DNA from: JBBQYD01 sp942493075
Lineage (GTDB): Bacteria > Verrucomicrobiota > Verrucomicrobiia > Limisphaerales > UBA8199
DNA: 64,000 nucleotides
Assembly: GCA_942493075.1 (NCBI GenBank)
Contig: OW818681.1
Coordinates: 4,464,001 to 4,528,000, forward strand
Direction: 5' to 3'
Shown: positions 19,029 to 27,102 of the stretch, one piece after another
Position numbering within the stretch: position 1 is the stretch's first letter
How the letters are laid out: the number at the start of each line of letters is the position of its first letter
Program-made: the position numbers and the translations under genes
The notes under the pieces: generated by a model
What the model was told of the DNA's origin: nothing
Seen by the model: only the letters and a program-made list of their open reading frames with translations
Databases searched by the model: none

Positions 19029-19340
19029 GGGGCCAGCCTAGTTCCCGCTTGATGGATGGCAAGGCGGAAAGGCATTGGTATGCCTTTGGCCCACACCAGC
19101 ATGGCTCTGGGACAACGATTCCGGGAAGGGCAAAGGCTCAGGTCCCTGGAAAACGCTGCAAGTCCGGGAATGGATGGATCGCTTGGGGATCAAGCATCAC
19201 ATTGTGATGAAAGATGGGCTGGCATGTGTGCCCTGAGGTGGGCAGGAGGTGTGACTTTATGTTGCTAGGGCGGGCGTAAAACGGTACAAGCAACACTGGA
19301 CGCGCGGTTTTAGCCTGCGACGAAGAAAAACGACGAACCT
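19029..19340. other. Non-coding gap between ybgC and paaK
   Basis: 312 bp between divergently read genes. It should hold the promoters of both ybgC (leftward) and the paaK cluster (rightward). Short open frames cross it, but none has a recognisable protein signature or good ribosome site. No clear repeat or strong sigma-70 promoter was seen. Confidence 0.5.
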
Positions 19341-20669
19341 ATGAGTAAACCATCAACCACATTATCCCGATTTCATCCAGTAAGCGCGCCGGACTTTCTG
19401 CCCCTGGACCGGCTCCACAGCCTGCAACTGGAACGCCTGAGAGGTATCGTGCAACGTGCCTACGACAATGTGGAGTTATTCCGCAAGCGCTTGGACGAAA
19501 GAGGACTGAAGCCGGCGGCCATCGAGAAACTCTCGGATGTGGCGTTGCTTCCATTCACCGTAAAAGCCGACCTGCGTGACACATACCCTTTTGGCCTGTT
19601 TGCCAGCCCGATGAAGGAAATTGTTCGGCTACACGCCTCCAGCGGCACGACAGGCAAACCGATCGTGGTGGCCTACACGAAGGAGGACTTGGCCGTCTGG
19701 ACCAATGTGATGGTGCGCAGCTTCGCCTGCTGCGGACTGCATGAAGGCGACATCATTCAGAACGCTTACGGCTACGGGCTATTCACTGGCGGACTGGGAG
19801 CACATTATGGCGCGGAGGCGCTGGGCGCCACCGTGATCCCGATTTCCGGAGGCAACACTCAACGCCAGCTCATGGTGGCCAAAGATTTCGGCGTCACAGC
19901 AATTTGCTGCACACCAAGCTATTTCCTGCACCTCATTGACCAGGCGCCAGAATGCGGCGTGGATATGAAGAAGCTCCCGTTGCGAGTTGGCGTGTTCGGA
20001 GCCGAACCGTGGACCGAGTCCATGCGCCATCGCATCGAGGCGGAAAGCGGAATCAAGGCTTACGACATTTATGGCTTATCCGAGATCATAGGACCAGGCG
20101 TAGCCATGGAATGCCAATGCCAGGCAGGTCCCCACATCTTCGAAGATTATTTTCTCCCGGAAATTATTGATCCGAAAACCGGCCAGCCTCTGCCGGATGA
20201 AGAGGAAGGGGAACTTGTCCTCACCACCTTGAGCAAGCAAGCGATGCCGATGATCCGCTACCGCACCCGAGATATCACGGCACTGACTTCGGAGAAGTGC
20301 GAGTGCGGCCGCACCATGCGGCGTATCAAACGCATCTCACGCCGCAGCGATGACATGTTCATCATCCGCGGTGTTAACGTGTTCCCGTCTCAAATTGAAA
20401 CGGCGTTGCTCAAAGTTGAAGGCACGCTCCCGCATTATCAGATCGTGCTCACGCGCGAAAAAGGGCTCGATAACATTGAGGTCCAGGTAGAAGTTACACC
20501 CGAGGTGTTTGGTGATACAGTCGGAGCCCTGGAGCAACTCCAAGCGAAGCTTGGCAAGTCAATTGAAACGACCATCGGCATTCGTGCGAGCATCCGCCTG
20601 GTGCAGCCGCGCACATTGCAGCGTAGCGAAGGCAAAGCCAAACGCGTGATTGACCAGCGCAAAATGTAG
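19341..20669 (+). CDS. paaK: Phenylacetate-CoA ligase family AMP-forming enzyme
   Basis: 442 residues, the usual PaaK length. The AMP/ATP P-loop reads LHASSGTTGKPIVVAYT, followed by NAYGYGLFTGGLGAHYGAEALG, the adenylation motif YDIYGLSEIIGPG and the C-terminal hinge RISRRSDDMFIIRGVNVFPSQIE. It activates an aryl acetate (classically phenylacetate) with ATP and CoA. The next gene encodes an ACT protein, a frequent partner of such ligases in anaerobes and Verrucomicrobiota. No paaABCDE ring-oxidation genes are near, so the acid may come from aromatic amino-acid catabolism rather than aerobic degradation. Confidence 0.93.
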   Translation: MSKPSTTLSRFHPVSAPDFLPLDRLHSLQLERLRGIVQRAYDNVELFRKRLDERGLKPAAIEKLSDVALLPFTVKADLRDTYPFGLFASPMKEIVRLHASSGTTGKPIVVAYTKEDLAVWTNVMVRSFACCGLHEGDIIQNAYGYGLFTGGLGAHYGAEALGATVIPISGGNTQRQLMVAKDFGVTAICCTPSYFLHLIDQAPECGVDMKKLPLRVGVFGAEPWTESMRHRIEAESGIKAYDIYGLSEIIGPGVAMECQCQAGPHIFEDYFLPEIIDPKTGQPLPDEEEGELVLTTLSKQAMPMIRYRTRDITALTSEKCECGRTMRRIKRISRRSDDMFIIRGVNVFPSQIETALLKVEGTLPHYQIVLTREKGLDNIEVQVEVTPEVFGDTVGALEQLQAKLGKSIETTIGIRASIRLVQPRTLQRSEGKAKRVIDQRKM

Positions 20670-20682
20670 GAGATCCCACAAT

Positions 20683-21123
20683 ATGAAAGTGAAACAACTA
20701 TCTCTGTTCCTGGAGAACCGGCCGGGCGCTCTCAGCCGCCCGGTGAACCTGCTCGCCAAAGCTGGCATCAACATCCTTACCCTTTCGATGGCGGACACCC
20801 AGAACTTTGGGATCCTCCGCTTTATCGTCAAGGATTGGGAGGAAGCCAAGCGCCTGCTTGAAGACAACGATTTCGTGGTGAAGGTTACCGACATGGTCGC
20901 CGTCGAGGTGCCGGATCGTCCCGGCGGGCTCGGCGATATCCTGAAGACCCTGGAGAAAGCCCGCGTGAACGTCGAGTATATGTATGGTTTCACTCTCAAG
21001 AAGGAAAGCAAAGGGCTCCTGGCTTTCCGCTTCGATGACCCGGACCGCGCGATCGAAGCCTTGAAGAAAAAAGGAATCAGCACCGTCGCAAGTGTGGAGC
21101 TGTTCAAACGCGTCAGCACCTAG
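20683..21123 (+). CDS. ACT domain protein (tandem ACT)
   Basis: 146 residues from the ATG at 20683, chosen for the GTAGGAG Shine-Dalgarno that overlaps the paaK stop; the frame extends 33 bp upstream. Two ACT domains are visible: QLSLFLENRPGALSRP (residues about 3-70) and VAVEVPDRPGGLGDILKTLE (about 72-140). ACT domains bind amino acids as regulators. Pairing with paaK suggests sensing of an aromatic or branched amino acid that controls the ligase or its pathway. It is translationally close to both neighbours (13 bp and 8 bp gaps). Confidence 0.9.
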   Translation: MKVKQLSLFLENRPGALSRPVNLLAKAGINILTLSMADTQNFGILRFIVKDWEEAKRLLEDNDFVVKVTDMVAVEVPDRPGGLGDILKTLEKARVNVEYMYGFTLKKESKGLLAFRFDDPDRAIEALKKKGISTVASVELFKRVST

Positions 21124-21131
21124 AAACTCCC

Positions 21132-22283
21132 ATGACGATCGGCGAAATCCTTTCAAACGAAGAGCTGCGCGGCCGGGAGTATCCGGTCACTCGAAATCAG
21201 GTTTTTTTGGCGCACGCTGGAGACTGCCCCCTGCCCCGGCGTGTCACCCAGGCAATCAAGGACTATGCGGAACGGTGCACCGAGGGCGATCAGGAAGCAC
21301 CCGTCTTCCCCCACTTGTTGGACACTACCCGCGAACGCGCAGCGGCTTTGCTCAAGTGCCAAGCTGACGAAGTCTCGCTGGTGGGCCCAACCTCACTTGC
21401 GTTAAGCCTGGTAGCCAGCGGTGTGCGTTTTCGACGGAATGACAACATTCTGATCTATTTCGATGACTATCCTTCTAACGTCTATCCCTGGCTGGCGTTG
21501 TCGGAACTGGGAGTCGAAGTCCGGCTCATGAACACCCGTGGCCTGGGGCTGATTCGAACAAAAGACGTGATCGGACAGGTGGACGAGAACACTCGGTTGG
21601 TTGCCCTGGCATCGTGCCATTTCATCAGTGGATTTCGCATCGACCTAGCTGCCGTGGGCAAGTATCTCCGCGAACGCAAGATCCTGTTCTGTGTGGATGG
21701 CATTCAAACCTTAGGTGCGCTTCCCACGACGGTTGAGCACGTCGATGTGCTTGCGGCGGACGCTCACAAATGGTTGTTGGGCCCCTGCGGCGCAGGCCTT
21801 CTTTACGTTCGGCGTGACATCAGAGACAAGATCAACCCGCGCCTCTACGGATGGCACAACGTGCAATGCCCCGGCTACGTGGCGCAGGAAAAGATAAGCT
21901 TTGAAAACGGACCACAGAAGTTTGAGGCGGGTTCGCAAAATTTTCTTGGGCTTTCAGGCCTGGCGAGTTCGCTCGAATTAATACTCGAGCTTGGTATTGA
22001 AAACATTGCAGCAGAACTGCTGCGAAAGAGGGCTTGGATTATTCCTGCGTTGCAGGCCAAGGGTTGTCACGTGCTGATGGCCGATGCTCCGACAGAACAT
22101 GCGAGCGCCATTATCTCTTTTCAACGCCCAGGCGCATCCATGGCTGAGCTCCACGCGCGATTGGCTGAAGCCCGAATCGTAACGTCATTAAGAACCGATC
22201 GGGGTGGAAACCAGTACATCCGGCTTTCGCCGCACTACTACAATACCGACGCAGAACTCCAGCGACTGATCGAGCTTATCTAA
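21132..22283 (+). CDS. Class V aminotransferase (cysteine desulfurase-like, PLP enzyme)
   Basis: 383 residues. The PLP-binding Lys is in ADAHKWLLGPCGAGLLYV (K213), preceded by CVDGIQTLGALP (PLP-ring Asp) and LASCHFISGFRIDL. This is the fold of the NifS/SufS/isopenicillin-N-epimerase group. The C-terminal domain has SLRTDRGGNQYIRLSPHYYNT with the substrate-carboxylate Arg. It sits in the paaK-ACT-aminotransferase-DUF971 run with short gaps, so it may supply or process the amino acid sensed by the ACT protein. A sulfur role cannot be excluded. Confidence 0.87.
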   Translation: MTIGEILSNEELRGREYPVTRNQVFLAHAGDCPLPRRVTQAIKDYAERCTEGDQEAPVFPHLLDTTRERAAALLKCQADEVSLVGPTSLALSLVASGVRFRRNDNILIYFDDYPSNVYPWLALSELGVEVRLMNTRGLGLIRTKDVIGQVDENTRLVALASCHFISGFRIDLAAVGKYLRERKILFCVDGIQTLGALPTTVEHVDVLAADAHKWLLGPCGAGLLYVRRDIRDKINPRLYGWHNVQCPGYVAQEKISFENGPQKFEAGSQNFLGLSGLASSLELILELGIENIAAELLRKRAWIIPALQAKGCHVLMADAPTEHASAIISFQRPGASMAELHARLAEARIVTSLRTDRGGNQYIRLSPHYYNTDAELQRLIELI

Positions 22284-22288
22284 TCTTT

Positions 22289-22585
22289 ATGCAACCTTCA
22301 GACGTGCAGGTAATCGGCGACCAACTCGCCATCAAATGGCGGGATGGCACGGAAGCCTTCCTGGATCTGCAAACATTACGACGCCGCTGTCCTTGCGCAA
22401 GCTGCCAGGGCGAGCGTGACGTCATGGGGAAGTTGCACAAAGGTCCCAGCCCTCGATTGACTCAAGCCTCATTCCAGCTTTTGCGTTTGGAGAACGTTGG
22501 GACCTACGCCATTCAACCCGTATGGGGCGATGGACATAACACAGGCCTCTACTCTTTCGACTATCTGCGAAGCATCGCTTCCTAA
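22289..22585 (+). CDS. DUF971 family protein (GBBH-like N-terminal domain)
   Basis: 98 residues, all one domain. Recognisable features are IKWRDGTEAFLDLQTLRRRCPCASC (the C-x-C-x-x-C pattern of DUF971) and YAIQPVWGDGHNTGLYSFDYLR. The same fold forms the N-terminal domain of gamma-butyrobetaine hydroxylase; free-standing versions are often near Mrp/ApbC or Fe-S genes and may bind zinc or a cluster through the Cys residues. Here it follows a cysteine-desulfurase-like gene by 5 bp, in keeping with an Fe-S link, though that is inference. Confidence 0.88.
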   Translation: MQPSDVQVIGDQLAIKWRDGTEAFLDLQTLRRRCPCASCQGERDVMGKLHKGPSPRLTQASFQLLRLENVGTYAIQPVWGDGHNTGLYSFDYLRSIAS

Positions 22586-22591
22586 AAGCAT

Positions 22592-22620
22592 CCGACCGCC
22601 AGCTTGTGACTGGCGGTCGG
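22592..22620 (+). terminator. Hairpin after the paaK-DUF971 operon
   Basis: A perfect 11 bp stem (CCGACCGCCAG / CTGGCGGTCGG) with a 7 nt loop begins 7 bp after the DUF971 stop and lies between convergent genes. It lacks a following T-run, so it may act as a weak or Rho-assisted terminator or an mRNA end protector. Confidence 0.6.
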
Positions 22621-22650
22621 TGCGCGCGGACTCAACAACCCAGAAGCAAA

Positions 22651-23484
22651 TCAGTAGCGCGTTGCGTCGAATTTTATACTGCCTGTGCCCAGTTCGGCAC
22701 CTTTGGTTTTAGCCTGAGCTTTCCTGGGATTGTATGTGCCCACCACCGAGCGGAGAATCGTATTGGTCGAGCCGGTTGGAGTGATGATAGAAGTAAACCC
22801 GATCTTCTTTCGGGATGAAACCATCGCGACCCCATCGAAGGCATAACCGGCACCTGTGCCAGTCATGTTAAACAGGTAAGGCCCTGTCGCATCCGGAAAC
22901 ATGTCGAACAGTTCCACAAAGGTCTGTTTGCCCTCCTTCTTATTGCCAAGCCAGGAACCGGTCAAATTGGGAATCGACGCGGACATCGGCACACCCGAAA
23001 AGGTGACCTTGCCGTTGGGGGTCGAAGCCGCCATCGTCATTCGTTTGCCCGGCACGACCTTGGCCGTAAAGGCAACGCTATTGTAAGCAACGTTGGTTGA
23101 ACCCGATATAGCAACCTCTTCCACAAAGTAACCAGTCACACGGCCCTTCCTATCGTAGGTCCAGGGACCCTCTACGCCGCCGAAACCAAAGAGATTTGTA
23201 GTGCTCTTGCTGGCATTCGTGGAACTGCCCGAGCTAGGATACCGCCCGACACCTTCCCCCCCACGACCAATTTCTTCGCTCGCTGACTTTTTCTTGGTAG
23301 TCAGTAACTCCTGGCCGGCGAAGCTAAAGTCGTCGTTGAATGTGATATAAGCGATGCCCACACCCTGGCTTCCACTAACCAGGAACTCCCAGGTACCAAC
23401 GGGGGATTTCTGTGCTTGGCCTTCGACAGCCAGACCGATGGCAAAGGCTGCGGTTAATCCGAAGTAAAGATTTGATAATCTCAT
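22651..23484 (-). CDS. Secreted protein of unknown function downstream of the secretin
   Basis: 277 residues with a signal peptide (LYFGLTAAFAIGLAVEGQAQ). The mature protein starts SPVGTWEFLVSGSQGVGIAYITFNDDFSF, a pattern like lipocalin-type or dual beta-barrel proteins, and has a second half beginning LTGSWLGNKKEGKQTFVELFDM, suggesting an internal duplication of a GTW / GSW beta domain. It starts 17 bp after the pilQ-like gene, so it is probably translated from the same transcript and may assist the secretin in the periplasm or outer membrane. No family name can be given. Confidence 0.8.
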   Translation of the reverse strand: MRLSNLYFGLTAAFAIGLAVEGQAQKSPVGTWEFLVSGSQGVGIAYITFNDDFSFAGQELLTTKKKSASEEIGRGGEGVGRYPSSGSSTNASKSTTNLFGFGGVEGPWTYDRKGRVTGYFVEEVAISGSTNVAYNSVAFTAKVVPGKRMTMAASTPNGKVTFSGVPMSASIPNLTGSWLGNKKEGKQTFVELFDMFPDATGPYLFNMTGTGAGYAFDGVAMVSSRKKIGFTSIITPTGSTNTILRSVVGTYNPRKAQAKTKGAELGTGSIKFDATRY

Positions 23485-23501
23485 GGGTTCTTAAGTGTTG
23501 T

Positions 23502-25100
23502 TTAGTTCAAGGGTGCGAACTTCGTTTCGTCGTTGGCAATCTCCTCATCGGTCTTGCGCCACTTCTTGGGCTTGCCACTGTCCATCGCCGACCAGTCGGC
23601 ATCAATGCTGTCCTTGACCGGCACTTTGCTCTTCAGAAACTCAGTCGTAGTAGGCTGGAAGTCACTATCCTTAATAATCGTCGGTGTGATGAAGATAATC
23701 AGGTTGGATTTCTGGCGGCTCTTAGTGTCACTGCGAAACGCGCGTCCGAGCAACGGGATATCGCCCAGGATCGGCACCTTAGTGTTATCGTTTCTCACAT
23801 CATCCTGAACCAATCCGCCGAGGACCAGGGTGTTGCCGCTTGGAATCAACACTTGGGTCTCAATCTTACGAATGTCATACTGATCAGCTTGGCTCTCCAT
23901 ATCATTGACCACCTTGCTCACCGTGTTGAAGATGCGTGAAACCTCAGGCACCACTCGTAAGTTTACATAGTTATTGGCAGTGATTCGGGGAGTGACATTC
24001 AGGATCACACCAAGATTGGTGTAGGTCACTTCTGACCCACCGGGTGAGCCCTGCGTTCCAGCGGTATTCTTAAATATCGGGGAGGCGCGGGTTACCGATA
24101 TGGTGGCTGTTTCATTATCCAACGTAACGGTGCGCGGAGTCGAAAGCACTTTGGCTTCAGAACTGGTGTTCAGGAAGGAGAGAACTGCGCTCACGCCATC
24201 AGCATCAAGAAAAGCAGTGCTCGGGTTAAAACCCTTTGATGTGTCGAAAAGCATTTTAGGCATGGTTTCCGAAAGCGTGTTGTTGAGGGCAACTTCGGGC
24301 TTATTTGCTTGAAGATTGTTGCCCATCCGCATGTTCTGCCCCTGCAGCGTGCCGCTCCAATTGACTCCCTTTCGGCTGGTAGGGTTGATCGATGTCTCGA
24401 TCATGCGCGCCTCGATGAGCACCTGTTTGGTGGGGGTATCAAGCTTATCGATCAGCTTCTCCACGCCCTCCATTTCGATCTCGGTAGCGAGAACGACGAG
24501 CTGGCTAGTGCGAATATCCGGCACAACGCGGCTCCGCTTGTCGACTAATGTCAACTGAACGCTGCCGGCAACATTGGTTGGGCTGGCATACCTAAGTTGC
24601 ACAATCTTGGTCAACAGCGGCAGTGGTGCCGCGGGATCACGCATCGTGATCCGGGCGATGCCACTCTTGGGCTCTGGAATGAGCTGAAGATTGTAGTTGT
24701 TCAGGAGAGCCGTCAGCGCCTGTGCGGCAGTGATGTTCTCCCAGCGAATCGAAACCATAGGTTGCGGAGCGATTTTACCGTCTGCTCCCGCCTGCCCATA
24801 GGAGATGCGAGGATCGAGCATGTAATTAAGTTCCGCCTGCCGCGCCAGGTTCTTGATCGCGTCTGTCAGCGGAACCTCGTCCATCACGATCAAGGGGATC
24901 AGGGCGTCGCCAGAGCCCATTGCAACGGGAGCGGAGCTCGGAGCTAGCTCCGGCGTCGGACTTTCAACCGGCGGTTGAGTCTCCGCGACTGGGGCGGGAG
25001 CTTGAGCGTCGGCGGGAGCGGGAGCATTCGTCTGGGCCAGGCCAAGCGAACTGCTGATGGCCAGCCAAGCGGCGGCCAGGATGCACAGATTGGATTTCAT
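23502..25100 (-). CDS. pilQ: Type IV pilus / type II secretin (PilQ/GspD-like)
   Basis: About 532 residues from the ATG at 25100, which begins the signal peptide (NLCILAAAWLAISSSLGLAQ); a GTG at 25112 is an alternative. A Pro/Ala-rich linker leads to an N0/STN-like domain (VMDEVPLTDAIKNLARQAELNYML), a secretin N1-type domain (VPDIRTSQLVVLATEIEMEGVEKLIDKLD) and the C-terminal secretin barrel (EVTYTNLGVILNVTPRI, VPILGDIPLLGRAFRS, IIFITPTII). It forms the outer-membrane pore. The gene follows pilM-N-O-P-like on the same strand but behind an intrinsic terminator, so it probably has its own promoter in the gap at 25113-25332. Confidence 0.92.
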   Translation of the reverse strand: MKSNLCILAAAWLAISSSLGLAQTNAPAPADAQAPAPVAETQPPVESPTPELAPSSAPVAMGSGDALIPLIVMDEVPLTDAIKNLARQAELNYMLDPRISYGQAGADGKIAPQPMVSIRWENITAAQALTALLNNYNLQLIPEPKSGIARITMRDPAAPLPLLTKIVQLRYASPTNVAGSVQLTLVDKRSRVVPDIRTSQLVVLATEIEMEGVEKLIDKLDTPTKQVLIEARMIETSINPTSRKGVNWSGTLQGQNMRMGNNLQANKPEVALNNTLSETMPKMLFDTSKGFNPSTAFLDADGVSAVLSFLNTSSEAKVLSTPRTVTLDNETATISVTRASPIFKNTAGTQGSPGGSEVTYTNLGVILNVTPRITANNYVNLRVVPEVSRIFNTVSKVVNDMESQADQYDIRKIETQVLIPSGNTLVLGGLVQDDVRNDNTKVPILGDIPLLGRAFRSDTKSRQKSNLIIFITPTIIKDSDFQPTTTEFLKSKVPVKDSIDADWSAMDSGKPKKWRKTDEEIANDETKFAPLN

Positions 25101-25332
25101 AATGTTCGACACAGATCTTCAGCGGCCAATAGCCGCCGTTTTGTCCTGAGCAACATGAATGCCAAGCCGCGTAACTATCAGATCTGAACGAAAACCGCCT
25201 CGCTAATATTGTTTTAAGCCGCACTGGCCGGTTTCCGAGTAAGACAAAATGAGACACCGTCTTAGAAAAGAAGACATCAGACCCGCGGGCATGAGGCGTC
25301 GAAGGGGGTTGGGCGATCAGGCGTCTGAAAGC

Positions 25333-25361
25333 AAAGAGGGCGGGGATCACCCGCCCTCTTT
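25333..25361 (-). terminator. Intrinsic terminator between the pilP-like gene and pilQ
   Basis: A perfect 12 bp GC-rich stem (AAAGAGGGCGGG / CCCGCCCTCTTT) with a 5 nt loop and T-runs on both strands, 24 bp after the stop of the pilP-like gene. It would end or attenuate the pilMNOP transcript before pilQ. The remaining 220 bp up to pilQ hold no gene and should contain its promoter. Confidence 0.85.
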
Positions 25362-25384
25362 ACTCCCATTTCCAATACTAAATA

Positions 25385-25852
25385 TTACCTCAGACTGGCC
25401 CGCAAATGCAGCTCTCGGCGTTCACCGTTAACACTTATAAGCGCGGAGGTATCGCGAATTTCTTCACAGGTTATCTTCGCCTTACTGCCGTCTGCCAGCC
25501 TGATCTCGCCTGTCTCTCCCACCTCGAATGTGCGCCCATTGATCATGGCCGTTCGCCGTGGCGGGCTTGTAATCCCATTAAGAACGAATGAGGCAATGCT
25601 TGGTGCAGCCGTCTTCGTCTTAGGGGCCTCCTGACCCAACGTGGAGTTAGGAAAAAATGGATTGCGCCCATCGCGAGAGCTTTGTGGGACAACGAACACT
25701 GATTGAGGGATCACGACCGGGGCATTTGTCACAACCGCTGGGGCTGTGGCTTTGCCCGGTGGAACTGGCGCTTTGGGGCTCTGGGCTGCGGAGACGGTCA
25801 GGGCACCGGCGGCAAAACCAACTATCAGGTGAAAGGATTTCATAACAGTCAT
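25385..25852 (-). CDS. PilP/GspC-like HR-domain protein
   Basis: 155 residues (starts at 25852 or the ATG at 25843). A signal peptide or anchor (FHLIVGFAAGALTVSAAQS) precedes a Pro/Ala-rich linker, then GRNPFFPNST, reminiscent of the RNPF motif in PilP/GspC, and a small beta domain: FVLNGITSPPRRTAMINGRTF, EVGETGEIRLADGSKA, ISVNGERRELHL. This matches the homology-region fold that docks onto the secretin N0 domain. Its position after pilO, overlapping its stop by one base, is where pilP normally lies. The identification is by position and pattern, not strong sequence identity. Confidence 0.7.
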   Translation of the reverse strand: MTVMKSFHLIVGFAAGALTVSAAQSPKAPVPPGKATAPAVVTNAPVVIPQSVFVVPQSSRDGRNPFFPNSTLGQEAPKTKTAAPSIASFVLNGITSPPRRTAMINGRTFEVGETGEIRLADGSKAKITCEEIRDTSALISVNGERRELHLRASLR

Positions 25853-26433
25853 TAAGCTCCGGGCTTCACAAGCATCACCACATTCATTTTGAAACTTAGT
25901 TTCTCGTTGGATGCATTGCCGGAGCCCGCGGTTTCGGGCTCCAGAACAAGGTTCTGGATGCGCATGAGAGGAAACCGATTCTCAAAATCGGCAATGAATC
26001 GTCCTAACTCTTGGAATTGCCCGCTCCCGGCTACTGAAAGAGATGCCTGTTTGTAGGGAAACCGCGGGATCAAAGTCATGTCGCGCGGACCGTCAATCTG
26101 GCTAAACTGGGGAATATCGATGCGATAGGGGACCTTGAAATCGCGAATCATGTTGATGGACCATGAGTAGAGGTCCCCGGAGCACATTCCATTCTCGAGT
26201 TTATTAAGCTGCTCCTGGCCTTGATCCAGTTGCTTTTCAAAACTCGCTGAGGCGGCAATCTCACGTTTTATTAAGTCAAGCCGCTGCTGCGCTTTCTGTT
26301 TCGACTCTGAGATGCCCGAAAGGTTCTGTTGCTGGGCACGAATCATGTAATGATACGCGGCCGCCAGAATCAGTAGCGTGGCCAGGCTGACGAAGATCAA
26401 CTGTTTGCGTTTTTGTAGAATAAGCCGGTTCAT
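25852..26433 (-). CDS. pilO: PilO-like type IV pilus inner-membrane protein
   Basis: 193 residues: a basic N-terminus, one membrane helix (LIFVSLATLLILAAAYHYMI), a coiled-coil segment rich in Gln/Lys (ESKQKAQQRLDLIKREIA) and a C-terminal ferredoxin-like domain (ASLSVAGSGQFQELGRFIADFENRFPLMRIQNL) typical of PilO/GspM. It forms the inner-membrane alignment complex with PilM and PilN. The start overlaps the pilN stop by four bases (ATGA) and its stop overlaps the next start by one base. Confidence 0.85.
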   Translation of the reverse strand: MNRLILQKRKQLIFVSLATLLILAAAYHYMIRAQQQNLSGISESKQKAQQRLDLIKREIAASASFEKQLDQGQEQLNKLENGMCSGDLYSWSINMIRDFKVPYRIDIPQFSQIDGPRDMTLIPRFPYKQASLSVAGSGQFQELGRFIADFENRFPLMRIQNLVLEPETAGSGNASNEKLSFKMNVVMLVKPGA

Positions 26434-27098
26434 CGTGTGACCTCCGGGTAACGTGCCTCAAGGGTGAAGAGCACGAACGGTTTGTCGTCCTTGGTCGAAG
26501 GCGGCGAGAGGCTGACCAGGCGCACCTCGTTGGTAGTCCCCAAGGCGGCTTTGAAGTACTCATTCTTCCCAACGGCAGCCTTGAATGCGTTAATCATATC
26601 CCCTGGGTTGGGTGCGGTATCTTTTGCTTCAAATGTGATGGCTATTTTCTCCGTGATAGTGGCGGGCTTGCCGGGAATGCGCTTGGTGTTGTTCGTTATC
26701 GCTTTGACCTCCTCGGTCAGAACATATTGCAGGTCGGTTTGGAACCGAATGAGTTGCACATCATCAACTGTCGTTTGTTGGAGGGCATTGAGAATTGTTC
26801 CATGCAGCAATCGATTGGCAGCCAGTTGATCGAGCGCCGCAAGACGCGCGGTCACTTCCTTGAACTGCTTCTGCGCCTCAAGCACCTGCTGATACGAGTT
26901 GGTTTGTGAGCTGATTTGAGCCTCCAAGCGGCTCAGTTCGCCTTTGGCGATGATCGCCTTAAGCTTGAGGGAACTGCTCCAACCCAGCAGCATGATCAAT
27001 AAACACAGACCAATCCAGAGTGCTCGTTTAACTGGATCACGCCTGCGTAAATCCTCCAACGCCTGCGCTTCAGCGAGCAGATTGAGTTTAAGTGGCAT
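26430..27098 (-). CDS. pilN: PilN-like type IV pilus inner-membrane protein
   Basis: 222 residues from the ATG at 27098, preferred because it begins MPLKLNLLAEAQ, the PilN-type cytoplasmic segment that binds PilM, and lies 4 bp after the pilM stop; the frame is open to 27125. One membrane helix (ALWIGLCLLIMLLGWSSSL) is followed by a coiled coil (LEAQISSQTNSYQQVLEAQKQF) and a periplasmic ferredoxin-like domain. Operon order pilM-pilN-pilO supports the call. Confidence 0.85.
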   Translation of the reverse strand: MPLKLNLLAEAQALEDLRRRDPVKRALWIGLCLLIMLLGWSSSLKLKAIIAKGELSRLEAQISSQTNSYQQVLEAQKQFKEVTARLAALDQLAANRLLHGTILNALQQTTVDDVQLIRFQTDLQYVLTEEVKAITNNTKRIPGKPATITEKIAITFEAKDTAPNPGDMINAFKAAVGKNEYFKAALGTTNEVRLVSLSPPSTKDDKPFVLFTLEARYPEVTR

Positions 27099-27102
27099 AT
27101 CT

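Noticed and set aside
19341..22585. Aerobic phenylacetate degradation cluster
   Set aside because: Only the CoA ligase is present; epoxidase and ring-opening genes are absent, and the ACT partner points to amino-acid-linked metabolism.
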